Below are positions 43,029 to 52,539 of a stretch of DNA of 64,000 nucleotides, piece after piece. The position numbers were made by a program, and so were the translations under genes. The stretch comes from Caulobacter sp. (GTDB lineage: Bacteria; Pseudomonadota; Alphaproteobacteria; Caulobacterales; Caulobacteraceae). The notes under the pieces are model-generated. The model had not been told where the DNA came from. It did no database searches and saw only the letters and a list, made by a program, of their open reading frames with translations. Positions within the stretch are counted from its first letter, which is position 1. Every line of letters begins with the position of its first letter. Where the stretch lies: the NCBI RefSeq assembly GCF_017744445.1, contig NZ_JAGIBH010000003.1:124001-188000 (forward strand), given 5' to 3'.

Positions 43029-45992
43029 ATGGCGGACGACGCAGGCATCATCAACCAGGTCTTGACCGAGACCAGCTTCCTCTACGGCGCCAACGCGGCG
43101 TTCGTGGAAGACCTCTACGCCCAGTGGGCGGAGAGCCCTGGATCGGTCGATCCCTCGTGGAACGCCTTCTTCGCCAGCCTGCAGGAGCAGGCCGACCAGG
43201 TTAAGCGCGCCGCGCAGGACCCGGCCTGGACCCCCAAGAAAGTGCCGTCGGTTCGTCCCGACTGGCTGTCGGCCCTGGACGGCCAGTGGGCCAGCGTCGC
43301 CCCCGCCGTCGAAGCCAAGATCGCCAAGGCCGTCGAGGGCAAGGCCCCCGGCGCTTCGGCCGAAGCCGTCCGCGCCGCCACGCTGGACAGCCTGCGCGCC
43401 ATCATGATGATCCGGGCCTACCGGATGCGCGGTCACCTGGCCGCCAACCTGGACCCGCTGGGTCTGGACCCGGCCAAGGACGCCAGCGAGCTGGATCCGG
43501 CGACCTACGGCTTCTCGGAAGCCGACTACGACCGTCCGATCTTCCTCGACTACGTGCTGGGCCTGGAGACCGCTTCGGTCCGCGAGATCCTGGCCATCGT
43601 CCGCCGCACCTACTGCGGCAATGTCGGTGTGCAGTACATGCACATCTCGGATCCGACCGAGAAGGCCTGGCTGCAGGAGCGCATCGAGGGCCGCGACAAG
43701 GAAATCACCTTCTCTAAGGAAGGCAAGGTCGCGATCCTGAAGAAGCTGATCGAGGCCGAGGGCTTCGAGAAGTTCCTGCACAAGCGCTTCCCCGGCACCA
43801 AGCGCTTCGGCCTGGACGGCGGTGAAGCCATGGTCCCGGCCATGGAGCAGATCATCAAGCGCGGCGGCGCGCTGGGCGTGAAGGACATCGTCCTGGGCAT
43901 GCCGCACCGTGGTCGCCTGAACGTGCTGGCCGCCGTGATGGGCAAGCCCTACCACGTCATCTTCCACGAGTTCCAAGGCGGCTCGTCGGTACCCTCGGAC
44001 ATCGAGGGCTCGGGCGACGTGAAGTACCACATGGGCGCTTCGTCGGACCGTGAGTTCGACGACAACAAGGTCCACCTGTCGCTGACGGCCAACCCGTCGC
44101 ACCTGGAAATCGTCAACCCGGTCGTGATCGGCAAGGCCCGCGCCAAGCAGGCCTTCGTGCTGCGCGAACAGCCGGACGCCGGCCGCGGCCACGTGCTGCC
44201 GCTGCTGCTGCACGGCGACGCCGCCTTCGCTGGTCAAGGCGTGGTGGCCGAGTGCTTCACCCTGTCGGGCCTGAAGGGCTACCGCACGGGCGGCACCATC
44301 CACTTCATCGTCAACAACCAGATCGGTTTCACCACCAGTCCGCGCTACTCGCGCTCGTCGCCGTATCCCAGCGACATGGCCTTGATGGTCGAAGCCCCGA
44401 TCTTCCACGTGAACGGCGACGACCCGGAAGCCGTCGTCTTCGCCGCCAAGGTCGCGACCGAGTACCGCCAGAAGTTCGGCAAGGACGTGGTCATCGACAT
44501 GGTCTGCTATCGCCGCTTCGGTCACAACGAGGGCGATGATCCGACCATGACGTCGCCGATCATGTACGCCAAGATCAAGGGCCACCCGCCGACCCGCGAG
44601 ATCTACGCCAACCGCCTGATCGGCGAGGGCGTGATCACCCAGGCCGAGGGCGATGGCTGGGTCAGCGAGTTCGAGACCTTCCTCGACAAGGAATTCGACG
44701 CCGGCAAGAGCTACAAGGCCAACAAGGCCGACTGGCTGGACGGCAAGTGGGCCGGCCTGACCCTGCCGGGCGACGAGGATCGCCGCGGCAAGACGGCCTT
44801 CCCGAAGACCCGCCTTCTGGAGATCGGCCGCCAGATCACCACGATCCCGGACCGCATCAACGCCCACAAGACCGTCAAGCGCGCCATCGACAATCGCCGC
44901 GAGGCGATCGAGAAGGGCGAGGGCATCGACTGGGGCCTGGGCGAGCACCTGGCCTTCGCCACCCTGCTCGACGAGGGTTATCCGGTCCGCCTGTCGGGCC
45001 AGGACTCGGTGCGCGGCACCTTCACCCAGCGCCACTCGGACGTCATCGACCAGACGACCGAAGAGCACTACACGCCGCTGAACAACATCCGCGCCGGTCA
45101 GGCCAACTATGAAGTCATCGACTCGGCCCTGTCGGAAGAGGCGGTGCTGGGCTTCGAATACGGTTTCTCGCTGGCCGACCCGAACACCCTGACCCTGTGG
45201 GAGGGCCAGTTCGGCGACTTCGTGAACGGCGCCCAGGTGGTGATCGACCAGTTCATCAGCTCGGGCGAGCGCAAGTGGCTGCGGATGAGCGGTCTCGTGA
45301 TGCTGCTGCCGCACGGCTACGAAGGCCAGGGCCCCGAGCACAGCTCGGCGCGTCTGGAGCGCTTCCTGCAGTCGTGCGCGGAAGACAACATGCAGGTCGT
45401 CAACTGCACCACGCCGGCGAACTACTTCCACGCCCTGCGTCGCCAGATGAACCGCGAGTTCCGCAAGCCGCTGATCGTGATGGCCCCCAAGAGCCTGCTG
45501 CGCCACAAGCGCGCCGTCTCGAACATCGCCGACTTCGCCGAGGGCTCGACCTTCCACCGCGTGATGGTGGACGGCGCCGAGGCCGGTTGCGACGTGGGCG
45601 GCATCACGCTGAAGAGCGACGATCAGATCAAGCGCGTCATCGTCTGCTCGGGCAAGGTCTATTTCGACCTGGTCGACCAGCGCGCCAAGACCGGCCGCGA
45701 CGACGTCTATCTGCTGCGCCTGGAACAGTTCTATCCGTGGCCGATGAAGTCGCTGATGCAGGTGCTGGGCCGCTTCAAGAACGCCGACCTGGTCTGGTGC
45801 CAGGAAGAGCCCAAGAACATGGGCGGCTGGACCTTCGTCGATCCGTGGCTTGAGCTGACGCTCGACAAGCTGGACATCAAGGCCAAGCGCGCCCGCTATG
45901 TGGGTCGTCCGGCCTCGGCGTCCACCGCCGCGGGCCTGATGAGCCGCCACCTGAAAGAACTCGAGACCTTCCTCAACGAGGCGTTCGCGTAA
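43029..45992 (+). CDS. sucA: 2-oxoglutarate dehydrogenase E1 component
   Basis: A 987-residue thiamine-diphosphate enzyme. It opens with the short E1o N-terminal segment (FLYGANAAFVEDLYAQWAES) that docks to E2. The motif GMPHRGRLNVLAAVMGKPYH precedes the ThDP/Mg site, which runs GDAAFAGQGVVAECF...IVNNQIGFTT. The C-terminal half holds FEYGFSLADPNTLTLWEGQF and LLPHGYEGQGPEHSSARLER with substrate-contact His residues. It decarboxylates 2-oxoglutarate and transfers the succinyl group to the E2 lipoyl arm. Length is slightly above E. coli SucA (933). The next gene, 60 bases on, is sucB. Confidence 0.98.
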   Translation: MADDAGIINQVLTETSFLYGANAAFVEDLYAQWAESPGSVDPSWNAFFASLQEQADQVKRAAQDPAWTPKKVPSVRPDWLSALDGQWASVAPAVEAKIAKAVEGKAPGASAEAVRAATLDSLRAIMMIRAYRMRGHLAANLDPLGLDPAKDASELDPATYGFSEADYDRPIFLDYVLGLETASVREILAIVRRTYCGNVGVQYMHISDPTEKAWLQERIEGRDKEITFSKEGKVAILKKLIEAEGFEKFLHKRFPGTKRFGLDGGEAMVPAMEQIIKRGGALGVKDIVLGMPHRGRLNVLAAVMGKPYHVIFHEFQGGSSVPSDIEGSGDVKYHMGASSDREFDDNKVHLSLTANPSHLEIVNPVVIGKARAKQAFVLREQPDAGRGHVLPLLLHGDAAFAGQGVVAECFTLSGLKGYRTGGTIHFIVNNQIGFTTSPRYSRSSPYPSDMALMVEAPIFHVNGDDPEAVVFAAKVATEYRQKFGKDVVIDMVCYRRFGHNEGDDPTMTSPIMYAKIKGHPPTREIYANRLIGEGVITQAEGDGWVSEFETFLDKEFDAGKSYKANKADWLDGKWAGLTLPGDEDRRGKTAFPKTRLLEIGRQITTIPDRINAHKTVKRAIDNRREAIEKGEGIDWGLGEHLAFATLLDEGYPVRLSGQDSVRGTFTQRHSDVIDQTTEEHYTPLNNIRAGQANYEVIDSALSEEAVLGFEYGFSLADPNTLTLWEGQFGDFVNGAQVVIDQFISSGERKWLRMSGLVMLLPHGYEGQGPEHSSARLERFLQSCAEDNMQVVNCTTPANYFHALRRQMNREFRKPLIVMAPKSLLRHKRAVSNIADFAEGSTFHRVMVDGAEAGCDVGGITLKSDDQIKRVIVCSGKVYFDLVDQRAKTGRDDVYLLRLEQFYPWPMKSLMQVLGRFKNADLVWCQEEPKNMGGWTFVDPWLELTLDKLDIKAKRARYVGRPASASTAAGLMSRHLKELETFLNEAFA

Positions 45993-46052
45993 GCGTCGCC
46001 TCCAAGATCTAAAAAACCCGCCGGACCGAACAAGAGAGACCTGGAAAGCCCC

Positions 46053-47279
46053 ATGGCCGACATCAACACCCCCGCCCTCGGCGAATCCGTCACCGAAGCG
46101 ACGGTCGCCCGTTGGACCAAGAAGGTCGGGGAGGCCGTGAAGAAGGACGAGATCCTCGTCGAGCTGGAAACCGACAAGGTTTCGCTGGAAGTGGCCTCGC
46201 CCGCTGACGGCGTGTTGTCGGCCATCGGCGCCGAAGAAGGCGCGACCGTGGTGCCGGGCACGGTCCTGGGCGTCGTGACCGAAGGCGCGACCGCGTCGGC
46301 CGCTCCGGCCGCCGCCGCTCCGAAGGCCGCTGAAGCGCCGAAGCCGGCTCCGGCTCCCGCCGCCGCCCCGGCTCCGGCCCCGGCCGCCGCTGCTCCGACC
46401 GCCGCGCCGGTCAGCCCGGCTCCGGCCCGCATCGCCGCCGAGAACAACCTCGACCTGTCGAAGGTCGCGGGCACCGGCAAGGACGGTCGCGTGACCAAGG
46501 GCGACGCCCTGGCCGCCCTGGAAGCTCGCGCCGCCGCTCCGGCTCCGGCCGCTGCTCCGGCCGCGCCGCGCGCCCTGCACGAGCGCGAAGAGCGCGTGAA
46601 GATGACGCGCCTGCGTCAGACGATCGCCCGTCGCCTGAAGGAAGCTCAGAACACCGCCGCGATGCTGACGACCTTCAACGAGGTCGACATGACGGCGGTC
46701 ATGGCTCTGCGCGCCCAGTACAAGGACGTGTTCGAAAAGCGCCACGGCGTGAAGCTGGGCTTCATGTCGTTCTTCACCAAGGCCGTCGTGGCCGCGCTGA
46801 AGGCGATCCCAGACGTCAACGCCGAGATCGACGGCCAGGACGTCATCTACAAGAACCACTACGACATCGGCGTCGCCGTCGGCACCGACAAGGGCCTGGT
46901 GGTTCCGGTCGTCCGTGACGCCGACGTGCTGAACCTGGCCGAGATCGAAAAGACCATCGGCGACCTCGGCAAGAAGGCCCGCACCGGCGGCCTGGCCATC
47001 GAGGACATGCAGGGCGGCACCTTCACGATCACCAACGGCGGCATCTACGGCTCGCTGATGTCGACCCCGATCCTGAACGCGCCGCAGTCGGGCATCCTGG
47101 GCATGCACGCGATCAAGGAACGCGCCATGGTCGTCAACGGCAAGATCGAGATCCGTCCGATGATGTACCTGGCCCTGTCCTACGATCACCGCGTCGTCGA
47201 CGGCGCTGGCGCCGTGACCTTCCTGGTCAAGGTCAAGGAAGCCCTGGAAGACCCGCAGCGCCTGCTGCTGGACCTGTAA
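46053..47279 (+). CDS. sucB: 2-oxoglutarate dehydrogenase E2 component (dihydrolipoyl succinyltransferase)
   Basis: A 408-residue E2. One lipoyl domain (about 1-78) has the modified lysine in [14 protein letters not shown] near residue 43. An Ala/Pro linker (about 80-125) is followed by the E1/E3-binding domain with [20 protein letters not shown] and [10 protein letters not shown], then a second Ala/Pro linker and the catalytic core, which ends with the active-site [20 protein letters not shown]. It moves the succinyl group to CoA and forms the core of the OGDH complex. A strong intrinsic terminator follows, so sucAB ends here and lpd is a separate unit. Confidence 0.98.
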   Translation: MADINTPALGESVTEATVARWTKKVGEAVKKDEILVELETDKVSLEVASPADGVLSAIGAEEGATVVPGTVLGVVTEGATASAAPAAAAPKAAEAPKPAPAPAAAPAPAPAAAAPTAAPVSPAPARIAAENNLDLSKVAGTGKDGRVTKGDALAALEARAAAPAPAAAPAAPRALHEREERVKMTRLRQTIARRLKEAQNTAAMLTTFNEVDMTAVMALRAQYKDVFEKRHGVKLGFMSFFTKAVVAALKAIPDVNAEIDGQDVIYKNHYDIGVAVGTDKGLVVPVVRDADVLNLAEIEKTIGDLGKKARTGGLAIEDMQGGTFTITNGGIYGSLMSTPILNAPQSGILGMHAIKERAMVVNGKIEIRPMMYLALSYDHRVVDGAGAVTFLVKVKEALEDPQRLLLDL

Positions 47280-47290
47280 GAGACCAACGA

Positions 47291-47324
47291 GAAGCCCGCC
47301 TCACCGGCGGGCTTCTTCGCTTTT
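47291..47324 (+). terminator. Intrinsic terminator of sucAB
   Basis: A perfect 10-bp stem GAAGCCCGCC (47291-47300) with GGCGGGCTTC (47306-47315), five-base loop, followed by TTCGCTTTT. Confidence 0.9.
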
Positions 47325-47333
47325 GGGCCCGTG

Positions 47334-47678
47334 ATGACCAAAGACACCCTCTACCTGCTGCCCATGGGCTTCGACAAAGAAGGCCAGCAGCGTTTCTGCC
47401 CCGACTGCGCGATGATGGAGGGCTATCTGGCCGCGTATCCGCAGCTGCGCGACGTGCTCGACATCGTCCGCGTCGACTACGCCCGCCCACGCCCGGCCCT
47501 GGTCGAGCGCCTGGGTGAAGAGCACCAGAACGCCCCGACCCTGATCCTGGCGGAAGCCGCGCCCGACGCCGGCCCGCACGGCGAGATCCTGTCCGCCAAC
47601 GGCCTGAGCTTCCTCAGCGACGCCCGCCCGATCACCCGCTGGCTGGCGGCGAAGTACGACTTGCCGGCGCCCCTGTAG
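47334..47678 (+). CDS. DUF3088 family small protein
   Basis: A 114-residue cytoplasmic protein from the ATG at 47334 (a GTG directly before could add one residue). Start TKDTLYLLPMGFDKEGQQRF leads into CPDCAMMEGYL, a C-x2-C motif like a thioredoxin or glutaredoxin active site, and the end SDARPITRWLAAKYDLPAPL resembles the GST N-domain finish. This matches DUF3088, a thioredoxin-fold family of unknown function. It comes right after the sucB terminator. Confidence 0.75.
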   Translation: MTKDTLYLLPMGFDKEGQQRFCPDCAMMEGYLAAYPQLRDVLDIVRVDYARPRPALVERLGEEHQNAPTLILAEAAPDAGPHGEILSANGLSFLSDARPITRWLAAKYDLPAPL

Positions 47679-47708
47679 ACGATCAAATCTAGGCTCTGGA
47701 GGTCGCCC

Positions 47709-48170
47709 ATGAGCCTCGTGGAGGTCGCCCGTTTCGCGGGTTTGCAGGAAGCCCAGATCGTGGCCGCGAGGCTGCGCGCCGATGGCTATCCCGTGCTGGT
47801 GCAGAACGAGTACTGGGGCGGGGCCGACTTCACCATGGCCATCGCCATGGGCGGCTTCCGGGTCTGGGCTCCGGAGAGCGAGGCCGAGGACGCCAAGGCC
47901 CTGATCGCGACTTTTCGCACGACGGCGGCTGATCTCGATCCCGAAGAGACTGAACAGCCGGCCGCGCCGCAGCCGTTCCGAAACGGGCTGCGAACGGCCC
48001 TGGCCTTGCTGGTGGGCGTGCTGATGGGATGGGTCTGGGCGCTGCTGCTCGTCCCCGCCCGACGCTTGGCGGGGCGCCCGATATTGAGGACGGCGGCGGT
48101 GGCGGTCGCCATCCTCGGGCTGGCGTATGGGCTGTGGGCCGCGATCGCGGTCCTGCCAATCCTGATCTAG
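47709..48170 (+). CDS. DUF2007-like domain protein with two membrane helices
   Basis: A 153-residue protein. Residues 1-75 look like the DUF2007 signal-transducing domain (VEVARFAGLQEAQIVAARLR, then ADGYPVLVQNEYWGG and FRVWAPESEAEDAKALI), found also in some proteins linked to PII-like signalling. Residues ~95-152 are two hydrophobic helices (ALALLVGVLMGWVWALLLVP and AVAVAILGLAYGLWAAIAVL). Function unknown. It starts 31 bases after the DUF3088 gene and its stop overlaps the convergent VirJ-like gene by four bases. Confidence 0.65.
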   Translation: MSLVEVARFAGLQEAQIVAARLRADGYPVLVQNEYWGGADFTMAIAMGGFRVWAPESEAEDAKALIATFRTTAADLDPEETEQPAAPQPFRNGLRTALALLVGVLMGWVWALLLVPARRLAGRPILRTAAVAVAILGLAYGLWAAIAVLPILI

Positions 48171-48865
48171 CGGCTCGCCCGCAGCACCGCGTCGCCCAAG
48201 GCCGCATAGTCGCCATTGAAGTGGTGACCGCCGGGCAGGCGGACCTTGGCGACCTCGGCGTCGGGCAAGGTCGGGCAGATGTCGGCCCGTTCCTTGTCGC
48301 CGTAGACACAGGTGATCTTCACGTCCTGCACGTCCACGTTTTTCAAGGCGGCGATGGCCGGTTGGACGGGGAAGGAGTCCGGCGGAGCCAGGTTCAGCCA
48401 GCTGGCCGGATGGAACCTCAGGTCGCCATGGGGACCGGTCCCGATCAGCACCACGTGGCCGATCTGGGCGCGAAGGTCGCCGGGCAGGCGCGGGATGATC
48501 GCCGGCAGGGCGTCGGCGCCGAACGAATAGCCGATCAGCGTCACCTTCGACCGGCCCCACTGGCGCTCGTAGTCGCGCAGCTCGGCGGCCAGGTCGTCGG
48601 CGACGGTCTGAGGCGAACGCCGGGCGCTGAAATAGGCCAGGGAATTGATCCCCACGGTCGGCACGCCGTCGGCGGCCAGGCGTCGGGCGACCTTGGCGTC
48701 CAGGGGACCCCAGCCGCCGTCGCCGGAATAGAATACCGCCAAGGTGTCGCCGGACCGCTCGCTGGGCGCGAGGATCACCGGCTTGGCCGACGCGGTCGAG
48801 GCGCTGGTCATGGCCAGGGAAAGCGTGGCGAGGACGGAGAAGGCGGCGGCCAGACGGATGATCAT
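48167..48865 (-). CDS. VirJ/AcvB-like periplasmic hydrolase (copy 2)
   Basis: A 232-residue alpha/beta-hydrolase with a signal peptide (cleavage near STASA, residues 22-28). The nucleophile elbow is GYSFGADALPAIIPRLPGDL with Ser in G-Y-S-F-G. The opening strand is DTLAVFYSGDGGWGPLDAKV, and the acid/histidine end reads CVYGDKERADICPTLPD...PGGHHFNGDY. This is the VirJ/AcvB C-domain. AcvB of Agrobacterium cleaves lysyl-phosphatidylglycerol, so lipid remodelling is one possible role. It is a close tandem paralogue of the gene at 48931-49623, 65 bases upstream on the same strand. Confidence 0.85.
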   Translation of the reverse strand: MIIRLAAAFSVLATLSLAMTSASTASAKPVILAPSERSGDTLAVFYSGDGGWGPLDAKVARRLAADGVPTVGINSLAYFSARRSPQTVADDLAAELRDYERQWGRSKVTLIGYSFGADALPAIIPRLPGDLRAQIGHVVLIGTGPHGDLRFHPASWLNLAPPDSFPVQPAIAALKNVDVQDVKITCVYGDKERADICPTLPDAEVAKVRLPGGHHFNGDYAALGDAVLRASR

Positions 48866-48930
48866 GATGTCAGGACATCACGGCCGCATGGCGATCCGCG
48901 GGCCATCTCTTGTCACGCTTGTGGCGAAGC

Positions 48931-49623
48931 TCAGAGACTGGCCTTGAGCACCGCCGCCGCCAGGGCCCCATAGTCGCGGTTGAAGTGGTGATCGCCCGGC
49001 AGGCGGACCTTGATGGTCGCGGCGTCGGACAGGGTCGGACAGATGTCGTTCCGCTCCTGGTCGCCATAGACACAGGTGATCTTCAGGTTCTTCAGCGCGT
49101 CGATCGCTGGCCGCACGGGGAAGGAATCCGCCGCCGCCAGGTTCAACCAGCTGACGGGATGGAACTGCAGGTCGCCGTTCGGGCCCGCGCCGATCAGCAC
49201 CAGGCGGTCGACATGGGCGCGCAGGTCGGCGGGCAGGTGCGGGATGATCGCCGGTAGGGCGTCGGCCCCGAACGAATAGCCTATCAGCACGACCTTGGTG
49301 CGACCCCACCGCGCCTCGTACTGGCGTAGAGCGTCGGCCAGGTCCCGGGCCGCCCCGTCGGCGGAGCGCCGGGTGCGGAAATAGGTCAGGGAATCGACGC
49401 CGATCGTCGGCACGCCGTTGTCGGCCAGGTGCTGGGCGACCTTCTGGTCGATCGCCCGCCAGCCGCCGTCGCCCGAATAGAACACCGCCAGGGTGTCGCC
49501 GGCCTTGCCGCTGGCGATCGGAATGTTGGCGGGCGCGGGCTTGGACGGCGCACCGGCCCCCAGCGCCAGGGCGGCGACGAGCGGGGCGGCGAGGAGGGAC
49601 AGCAGGCGAAGGCGCGAGGTCAT
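48931..49623 (-). CDS. VirJ/AcvB-like periplasmic hydrolase (copy 1)
   Basis: A 230-residue paralogue of the adjacent gene. N-terminal signal region is RLRLLSLLAAPLVAALALGA. It keeps DTLAVFYSGDGGWRAIDQKV, GYSFGADALPAIIPHLPADL and CVYGDQERNDICPTLSD...PGDHHFNRDY, so the Ser-Asp-His set is intact. Bases as well as residues are alike between the copies around these motifs, pointing to a tandem duplication. It lacks the N-terminal domain of full-length AcvB and is thus VirJ-like. No lpiA/mprF gene is near. Confidence 0.85.
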   Translation of the reverse strand: MTSRLRLLSLLAAPLVAALALGAGAPSKPAPANIPIASGKAGDTLAVFYSGDGGWRAIDQKVAQHLADNGVPTIGVDSLTYFRTRRSADGAARDLADALRQYEARWGRTKVVLIGYSFGADALPAIIPHLPADLRAHVDRLVLIGAGPNGDLQFHPVSWLNLAAADSFPVRPAIDALKNLKITCVYGDQERNDICPTLSDAATIKVRLPGDHHFNRDYGALAAAVLKASL

Positions 49624-49684
49624 AAGCCTATGACGCCGCCGACCCGCGCCGACCCTCAGGAGACGCCATGTCGCGCTTGGACGC

Positions 49685-50521
49685 CTAAGGCGCGTTCGGG
49701 CGCGGTCCAGGCCATACCGTCCGGAACGCCTTCAGCGCTGCCGGGTGGTAGACCGTGCTGTGATGCTCCTGATGCATCGGATCATAGACGTAGGTCAGGC
49801 CCGCAGGCTTGGCGGCGTCCAGGGCGGCGACCACATTGTCGACGCCTTCCTGCATGGTCGTGCCTTCGTCGCCGATGGTCAGGTAGAGCTTGCGCTGGCC
49901 CAGCGCCGGCCAATTGGCGATGTCCGCCGCGGCGCCCCGGGCCAGGGCTTGGTCGCTCCACCACAGGCTGGGACTGGCGGCGATATAGGCGTCGAACAGG
50001 GTCGGCTGCTTCAGCAGGGTCTCGACCACGAACAGGCCGGCCAGGCTCTCGCCGATGATCGCGCTCTCGCCGCTGGCCCGGTAGCGGGCGGCGACCCAGG
50101 GTTTCAGCTCCTCGGCCAGGAAGCGGCGATAGGCGGCCGAGCCGCCGGTGGTCGGATAGTCGGCCTTCTCCTTGGCCACGCTGGTCGGGTGGGTCAGGTC
50201 GTGGCGGCGGTCGATGCCCTCGATCCCGACCACGATCATCTCGCGATAGGTCCAGGACAGCTCGCCCAGCTGGGCCAGGCCCGCGATGTGGGGAAAGTCT
50301 TCCTTCTCGCCGCCGTCCATCAGGTAGAGCACTGGATAGGTCTTGCTGGACTTAGCGTAGTCGGGCGGCAGGTGGACATTGATCCGCCGGGTCTGGCCCA
50401 GGATCTTGGACTCCATGGTCAGCGACTGGCCGATGAGGATCGGGGTTCCCTCCGGAGCCTGGGCGGAAGCGGCGAGAGGGGCGCTGGCCAGCGCCAGGGC
50501 CAGGATGGCGAACTTCAACAC
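49685..50521 (-). CDS. Secreted esterase D/IroE-like alpha/beta-hydrolase
   Basis: About 278 residues from a GTG at 50521; a longer frame adds a non-signal-like stretch. The signal peptide LKFAILALALASAPLAASAQ ends near residue 21. The core belongs to the putative esterase family (PF00756): INVHLPPDYAKSSKTYPVLY and LMDGGEKEDFP, nucleophile elbow IIGESLAGLFVVETLL (G-E-S-L-A-G), and a late histidine in MHQEHHSTVYHPAAL. Related IroE/Fes-like enzymes cleave siderophore trilactones, but many members act on other esters. It should be periplasmic or secreted. Confidence 0.85.
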   Translation of the reverse strand: MLKFAILALALASAPLAASAQAPEGTPILIGQSLTMESKILGQTRRINVHLPPDYAKSSKTYPVLYLMDGGEKEDFPHIAGLAQLGELSWTYREMIVVGIEGIDRRHDLTHPTSVAKEKADYPTTGGSAAYRRFLAEELKPWVAARYRASGESAIIGESLAGLFVVETLLKQPTLFDAYIAASPSLWWSDQALARGAAADIANWPALGQRKLYLTIGDEGTTMQEGVDNVVAALDAAKPAGLTYVYDPMHQEHHSTVYHPAALKAFRTVWPGPRPNAP

Positions 50522-50759
50522 GGCGCTATGGTCTCCCCAGGAACGGGCGGAGGTTAGGCTGCGTCGCGCGTGAGCGGGAAGCCGTTTGAACGAACCGCCC
50601 ATTCTCCTTGATTTTCAAGGGCGGGACGGTCGAAAGCGGGTTCCGTTTTGGCCTGCTTCCCTCTAAGGAACTCCCGCCTCCAGAGGTCTGACAATATGGC
50701 CGGCGAGGCCCCATATTTGTCCGGCGCCGCTTCCGGCGCGTCCTGAAGGCGAAAGACCC

Positions 50760-52160
50760 ATGGCTCAGTACGACGTCGTCATCATCGGTGGTGGTCCCGG
50801 TGGCTACAACGCGGCCACGCGCGCCGGTCAGCTGGGTCTGAAGACCGCGATCGTCGAAGGCCGCGGCAAGCTGGGCGGCACCTGCCTGAACGTCGGCTGC
50901 ATGCCCTCGAAGGCCCTGCTGCACGCCTCGGAATATTACGAAGCCGCGGCCGGCGGCGAGTTCGCCAAGCTGGGCATCGAGGTCAAGCCGAAGCTGAACC
51001 TCGCGCAGATGATGGCCCAGAAGGCCGAGAGCGTCGAAGCCCTGACCAAGGGCGTCGAGTTCCTGATGAAGAAGAACAAGGTCGACTACGTGAAGGGCTG
51101 GGGCCGCATCGACGGTGTCGGCAAGGTGGTCGTGAAGGCCGAGGACGGTTCGGAAACCGTGCTCGAGACCAAGAACATCGTCATCGCCACCGGCTCGGAG
51201 CCGACCCCGCTGCCGGGCGTGACGATCGACAACAAGCGCATCGTCGACTCGACCGGCGCCCTGTCGCTGCCGGAAGTGCCGAAGTCGCTGATCGTCGTCG
51301 GCGCCGGCGTCATCGGCCTGGAGCTGGGTTCGGTGTGGAAGCGCCTGGGCGCGGAAGTCACCGTCGTCGAGTACCTGGACCGCATCATTCCGGGCACGGA
51401 CGCCGAAGTCGCCACCGCCTTCCAGAAGATCCTGACCAAGCAGGGCTTCAAGTTCGCGCTGGGCGCCAAGGTCACGGGCGCTGAGGCTACCGCCAAGGGC
51501 GTGAAGCTGACGCACGAGCCGGTCGCCGGCGGCGCGGCCACGACGGTCGAGGCCGACTACGTGCTGGTCGCCATCGGCCGTCGCCCGTTCAGCCAAGGCC
51601 TGGGCCTGGAGTCGGTCGGCATCACGCCGGACAAGCGCGGCGTCATCGCCAACGACCACTACAAGACCGGCGTGGACGGCATCTGGGTGATCGGCGACGT
51701 GACCTCGGGTCCGATGCTGGCCCACAAGGCCGAGGACGAGGCCGTGGCCTGCATCGAGCTGATCGCGGGCAAGGCCGGCCACATGAACTACGACATCATT
51801 CCGGGCGTCATCTACACCAAGCCGGAAGTCGCCACGGTCGGTAAGACCGAGGAAGACCTGAAGGCCGCGGGCATCGCCTACAAGGTCGGCAAGTTCCCGT
51901 TCCTGGCCAACAGCCGCGCCAAGATCAACCACGAGACCGACGGCTTCGTGAAGGTGCTGGCCGACGCCAAGACCGACCGCATTCTGGGCGCCCACGCCGT
52001 GGGCCCCAATGTCGGCGACATGATCGCCGAGATCTGCGTGGCCATGGAGTTCGGCGGTTCGTCGGAAGACGTCGCCCGCACCTGCCACCCGCACCCGACC
52101 CGCTCGGAAGCCTTCCGTCAGGCGTCGATGGGTGTCGAAGGCTGGACGATGCAGGCCTAA
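50760..52160 (+). CDS. lpd: Dihydrolipoyl dehydrogenase (E3)
   Basis: A 466-residue FAD flavoenzyme. It starts [20 protein letters not shown] and has the redox disulfide [16 protein letters not shown] (C-x4-C). The NAD site is [20 protein letters not shown], the second FAD contact is [20 protein letters not shown], and the C-terminal dimer motif [10 protein letters not shown] supplies the catalytic His-Glu. It reoxidises the dihydrolipoyl arm of E2 with NAD. Position after sucAB suggests it serves OGDH, though E3 is often shared with other complexes. Five unrelated genes lie between it and sucB. Confidence 0.97.
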   Translation: MAQYDVVIIGGGPGGYNAATRAGQLGLKTAIVEGRGKLGGTCLNVGCMPSKALLHASEYYEAAAGGEFAKLGIEVKPKLNLAQMMAQKAESVEALTKGVEFLMKKNKVDYVKGWGRIDGVGKVVVKAEDGSETVLETKNIVIATGSEPTPLPGVTIDNKRIVDSTGALSLPEVPKSLIVVGAGVIGLELGSVWKRLGAEVTVVEYLDRIIPGTDAEVATAFQKILTKQGFKFALGAKVTGAEATAKGVKLTHEPVAGGAATTVEADYVLVAIGRRPFSQGLGLESVGITPDKRGVIANDHYKTGVDGIWVIGDVTSGPMLAHKAEDEAVACIELIAGKAGHMNYDIIPGVIYTKPEVATVGKTEEDLKAAGIAYKVGKFPFLANSRAKINHETDGFVKVLADAKTDRILGAHAVGPNVGDMIAEICVAMEFGGSSEDVARTCHPHPTRSEAFRQASMGVEGWTMQA

Positions 52161-52242
52161 GGCCTGTTCCTGTCCAATCGTTAATGTTGGCGTCCGCGCA
52201 ATCGGACGTAGAGTGGCGGGGTTTCGGAAACGGAGCCCCGCC

Positions 52243-52539
52243 ATGTTTCTGTCTGCTCTCGCGCTGGCCTCGGCCATCCAGGCCGTTCCGGTCGCTCCAT
52301 CCGCGCCGATAGCGCCGCCCGGCGCTTCCAAGCCGTCCTTCAATCGTGCGATCGGTCAGCCCGGCGCCCGCTCGCCGCTGGAGTGCCGTCAGCGGGCCAT
52401 CAAGGCGCGCGAGGACGCTATCGCCCGCGGCGAGCCGCTGAACCGCATGCCCGGCGCGCTATTGCATCACACGGTCATCCGCATGGTCGACGGTTGCCCG
52501 GTGAGCACCCAGGTCCGCCAGAGCGGGCCGGCCCGCTAA
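52243..52539 (+). CDS. Small secreted protein of unknown function
   Basis: A 98-residue protein from ATG 52243. A short signal peptide-like start (MFLSALALASAIQAVPVAPS) is followed by a Pro/Ala segment and a basic region with two cysteines (LECRQRAI and DGCPVSTQ). No known domain is seen. It is 82 bases after lpd. Its stop overlaps the convergent AlkB-like gene by four bases. Confidence 0.6.
   Translation: MFLSALALASAIQAVPVAPSAPIAPPGASKPSFNRAIGQPGARSPLECRQRAIKAREDAIARGEPLNRMPGALLHHTVIRMVDGCPVSTQVRQSGPAR

Noticed and set aside
42975..47189. A very long open frame on the minus strand across sucA-sucB
   Set aside because: It is a by-product of GC-rich codon use in the sense genes; it shows low-complexity His/Arg/Gly-rich translation and no domains.
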